Shown in pieces: positions 63,253 through 64,000 of a stretch of DNA of 64,000 nt. The stretch spans positions 87,895 through 151,894 of the forward strand of contig JBILTR010000010.1 of assembly GCA_044371425.1 (NCBI GenBank). Reading direction: 5' to 3'. The stretch's first letter is position 1. Each line of letters starts with the position of its first letter. The notes below the pieces were generated by a model. It worked only from the letters and a program-made list of their open reading frames with translations, did not search any database and was not told the DNA's origin. The stretch is from JBEISR01 sp044371425 (GTDB lineage: Bacteria; Planctomycetota; Planctomycetia; Pirellulales; Pirellulaceae). The position numbers and the translations under genes were made by a program.

Positions 63253-63495
63253 CTACCGTCTCTGCTGAGCCGAACGAGCTTCCGCGCGAGCGGCTTTCAG
63301 GGCAGCGGTTTCGTTTGCCAATTTGTTTTCGGGACCGGCTGGGAAATACTGTACGTCGTCGTAGAGATAGAAAGGACTTGGTAGCGTTTGGCCGGCTACC
63401 GAAGTCTGGCAACCGGTGCTGGAGACCAGCGATCCAAGAGCCAATGCAAGCAGGACCGCCACAGGCAATTTCGAGAAGGCATTTTTTTCCGACAT
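63253..63495 (-). CDS. Small predicted lipoprotein
   Basis: An 80-residue protein with a lipoprotein-type leader ('FSKLPVAVLLALALGSLVSSTGC'); Cys29 in 'SSTGC' is the likely lipidated residue. The mature part is short ('QTSVAGQTLPSPFYLYDDVQYFPAGPENKLANETAALKAARAEARSAQQRR'), ending in an Ala/Arg/Glu-rich helix. It resembles small secreted planctomycete proteins of unknown function. The start at 63495 has GGAGG about ten bases upstream. The frame is open further upstream through the tandem repeat array, but that part is a by-product of the repeat. Confidence 0.72.
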   Translation of the reverse strand: MSEKNAFSKLPVAVLLALALGSLVSSTGCQTSVAGQTLPSPFYLYDDVQYFPAGPENKLANETAALKAARAEARSAQQRR

Positions 63496-63665
63496 CGTAC
63501 AGTGGCCTCCAGCCGATTGAAAATCCTGTTGGTTTGCCGTCCCAGACTGCAAGCCGAGACGCCCTTCATCGACTGTATCGGCCGATTGCTTGGGGAAGGT
63601 TGATTCGTTTGTAGCGGTCCTGCTTTTTTTTCTGCTTTCCATCCCCTTTGCCGTCTCCCTCTGAC

Positions 63666-63961
63666 GCCATCCACCTTCCCAATCGGTGCCACCCACCTTT
63701 CCAGTCGGTGCCACCCACCTTTCCAGTCGGTGCCACCCACCTTTCCAGTCGGTGCCACCCACCTTTCCAGTCGGTGCCACCCACCTTTCCAGTCGGTGCC
63801 ACCCACCTTTCCAGTCGGTGCCATCCACCTTTCCAATCGGTGCCATCCACCTTTCCAATCGGTGCCATCCACCTTTCCAATCGGTGCCATCCACCTTTCC
63901 AATCGGTGCCATCCACCTTTCCAATCGGTGCCATCCACCTTTCCAATCGGTGCCATCCACC
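63666..63961. repeat. 22-bp tandem repeat array, 13 full copies plus a partial one
   Basis: The unit begins GCCAYCCACCTTTCC and ends TCGGT. Copy 1 (63666-63687) differs at one extra position. Copies 2-7 (63688-63819) all have C at unit position 5 and G at 17. Copies 8-13 (63820-63951) all have T and A there. A 10-base fragment of a fourteenth copy follows. There are no spacers, so it is not CRISPR. It lies about 170 bases upstream of the lipoprotein start on that gene's 5' side. Confidence 0.95.
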
Positions 63962-64000
63962 GATTGGGTAGGTGGGGGCGAGGGATTGCAGCTAGCTATC

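Noticed and set aside
63567..63960. Long minus-strand repeat-coded protein (GKVGGTDWKGGWHRLERW-type)
   Set aside because: All three minus-strand frames are open across the array, the expected by-product of a stop-free 22-bp repeat. No distinct start or ribosome site supports translation.
63666..63961. Possible CRISPR array
   Set aside because: The 22-bp units are directly adjacent without spacers, and no cas genes are present, so this is a simple tandem repeat.

Overview
The window is almost certainly from a planctomycete (Planctomycetota, probably Pirellulales-like). The evidence is the set of lineage-typical families: Planctomycete-type c-type cytochromes with DUF1549/DUF1553 and DUF1587/1592/1588/1585 architecture, their DUF1501 and DUF1552 partners, a DUF1080-type protein, a FecR-domain protein, and an apparent tetrahydromethanopterin (H4MPT) gene set, which is rare in bacteria outside planctomycetes and methylotrophs. 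GC content is moderately high, and genes on both strands sit in short, often overlapping operons. No rRNA, tRNA, phage, transposase or CRISPR array was found.

Layout. 0-4.7 kb (+): a FecR-like membrane protein and a large beta-propeller/cytochrome c protein. 4.9-15.6 kb: an NAD-dependent sugar epimerase (-), then two back-to-back secreted cassettes, DUF1592 cytochrome plus DUF1552 (-) and DUF1549/1553 cytochrome plus DUF1501 (+). 15.8-24.3 kb (-): a 1694-residue DUF4011-helicase-nuclease protein resembling the Hhe antiphage family, a polysaccharide deacetylase with an extra C-terminal region, and a serine beta-lactamase-fold hydrolase. 24.4-29.9 kb (+): carB and a secreted DUF1080-ceramidase-like fusion. 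30.2-35.2 kb (-): a small membrane protein and a surface-glycan operon (membrane glycosyltransferase, GT2, FAD oxidoreductase); the oxidoreductase is broken by a one-base frameshift in an A5 run.

35.6-37.6 kb (+): mqnA-mqnC of the futalosine menaquinone pathway, coupled by an ATGA overlap. 37.7-43.2 kb (-): ruvX, a mannose-1-phosphate guanylyltransferase, a UDP-sugar pyrophosphorylase, an amidohydrolase, panD and a ComF-type protein. 43.5-44.7 kb (+): an LptF/LptG permease. 44.8-46.2 kb (-): a DnaJ-family chaperone and rnpA. 46.7-49.2 kb (+): a thioredoxin-like protein, an unknown protein and a PQQ-repeat protein. 49.3-53.8 kb (-): asnB plus a compact pabA-DUF447-beta-RFAP synthase operon, which links pABA supply to the first committed step of H4MPT synthesis. 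54-55.5 kb (+): a bifunctional nuclease-family protein and a WYL regulator.

55.5-62.9 kb (-): a complete Na+-translocating NADH:quinone reductase operon, nqrABCDEF, followed by apbE and nqrM. These encode the enzyme, the flavin transferase for its covalent FMNs and its maturation factor. Menaquinone from the mqn pathway is a plausible electron acceptor. 63.2-64 kb: a small lipoprotein preceded by about 13.5 copies of a 22-bp tandem repeat arranged in two homogeneous blocks.

The strongest candidates for unusual biology are the solitary Hhe-like protein, the H4MPT mini-operon, the blockwise 22-bp repeat array and the frameshifted glycan-locus oxidoreductase. Starts were chosen by eye from Shine-Dalgarno-like motifs, overlaps and family N-termini. 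Family calls rest on motif recognition, not on a database search.
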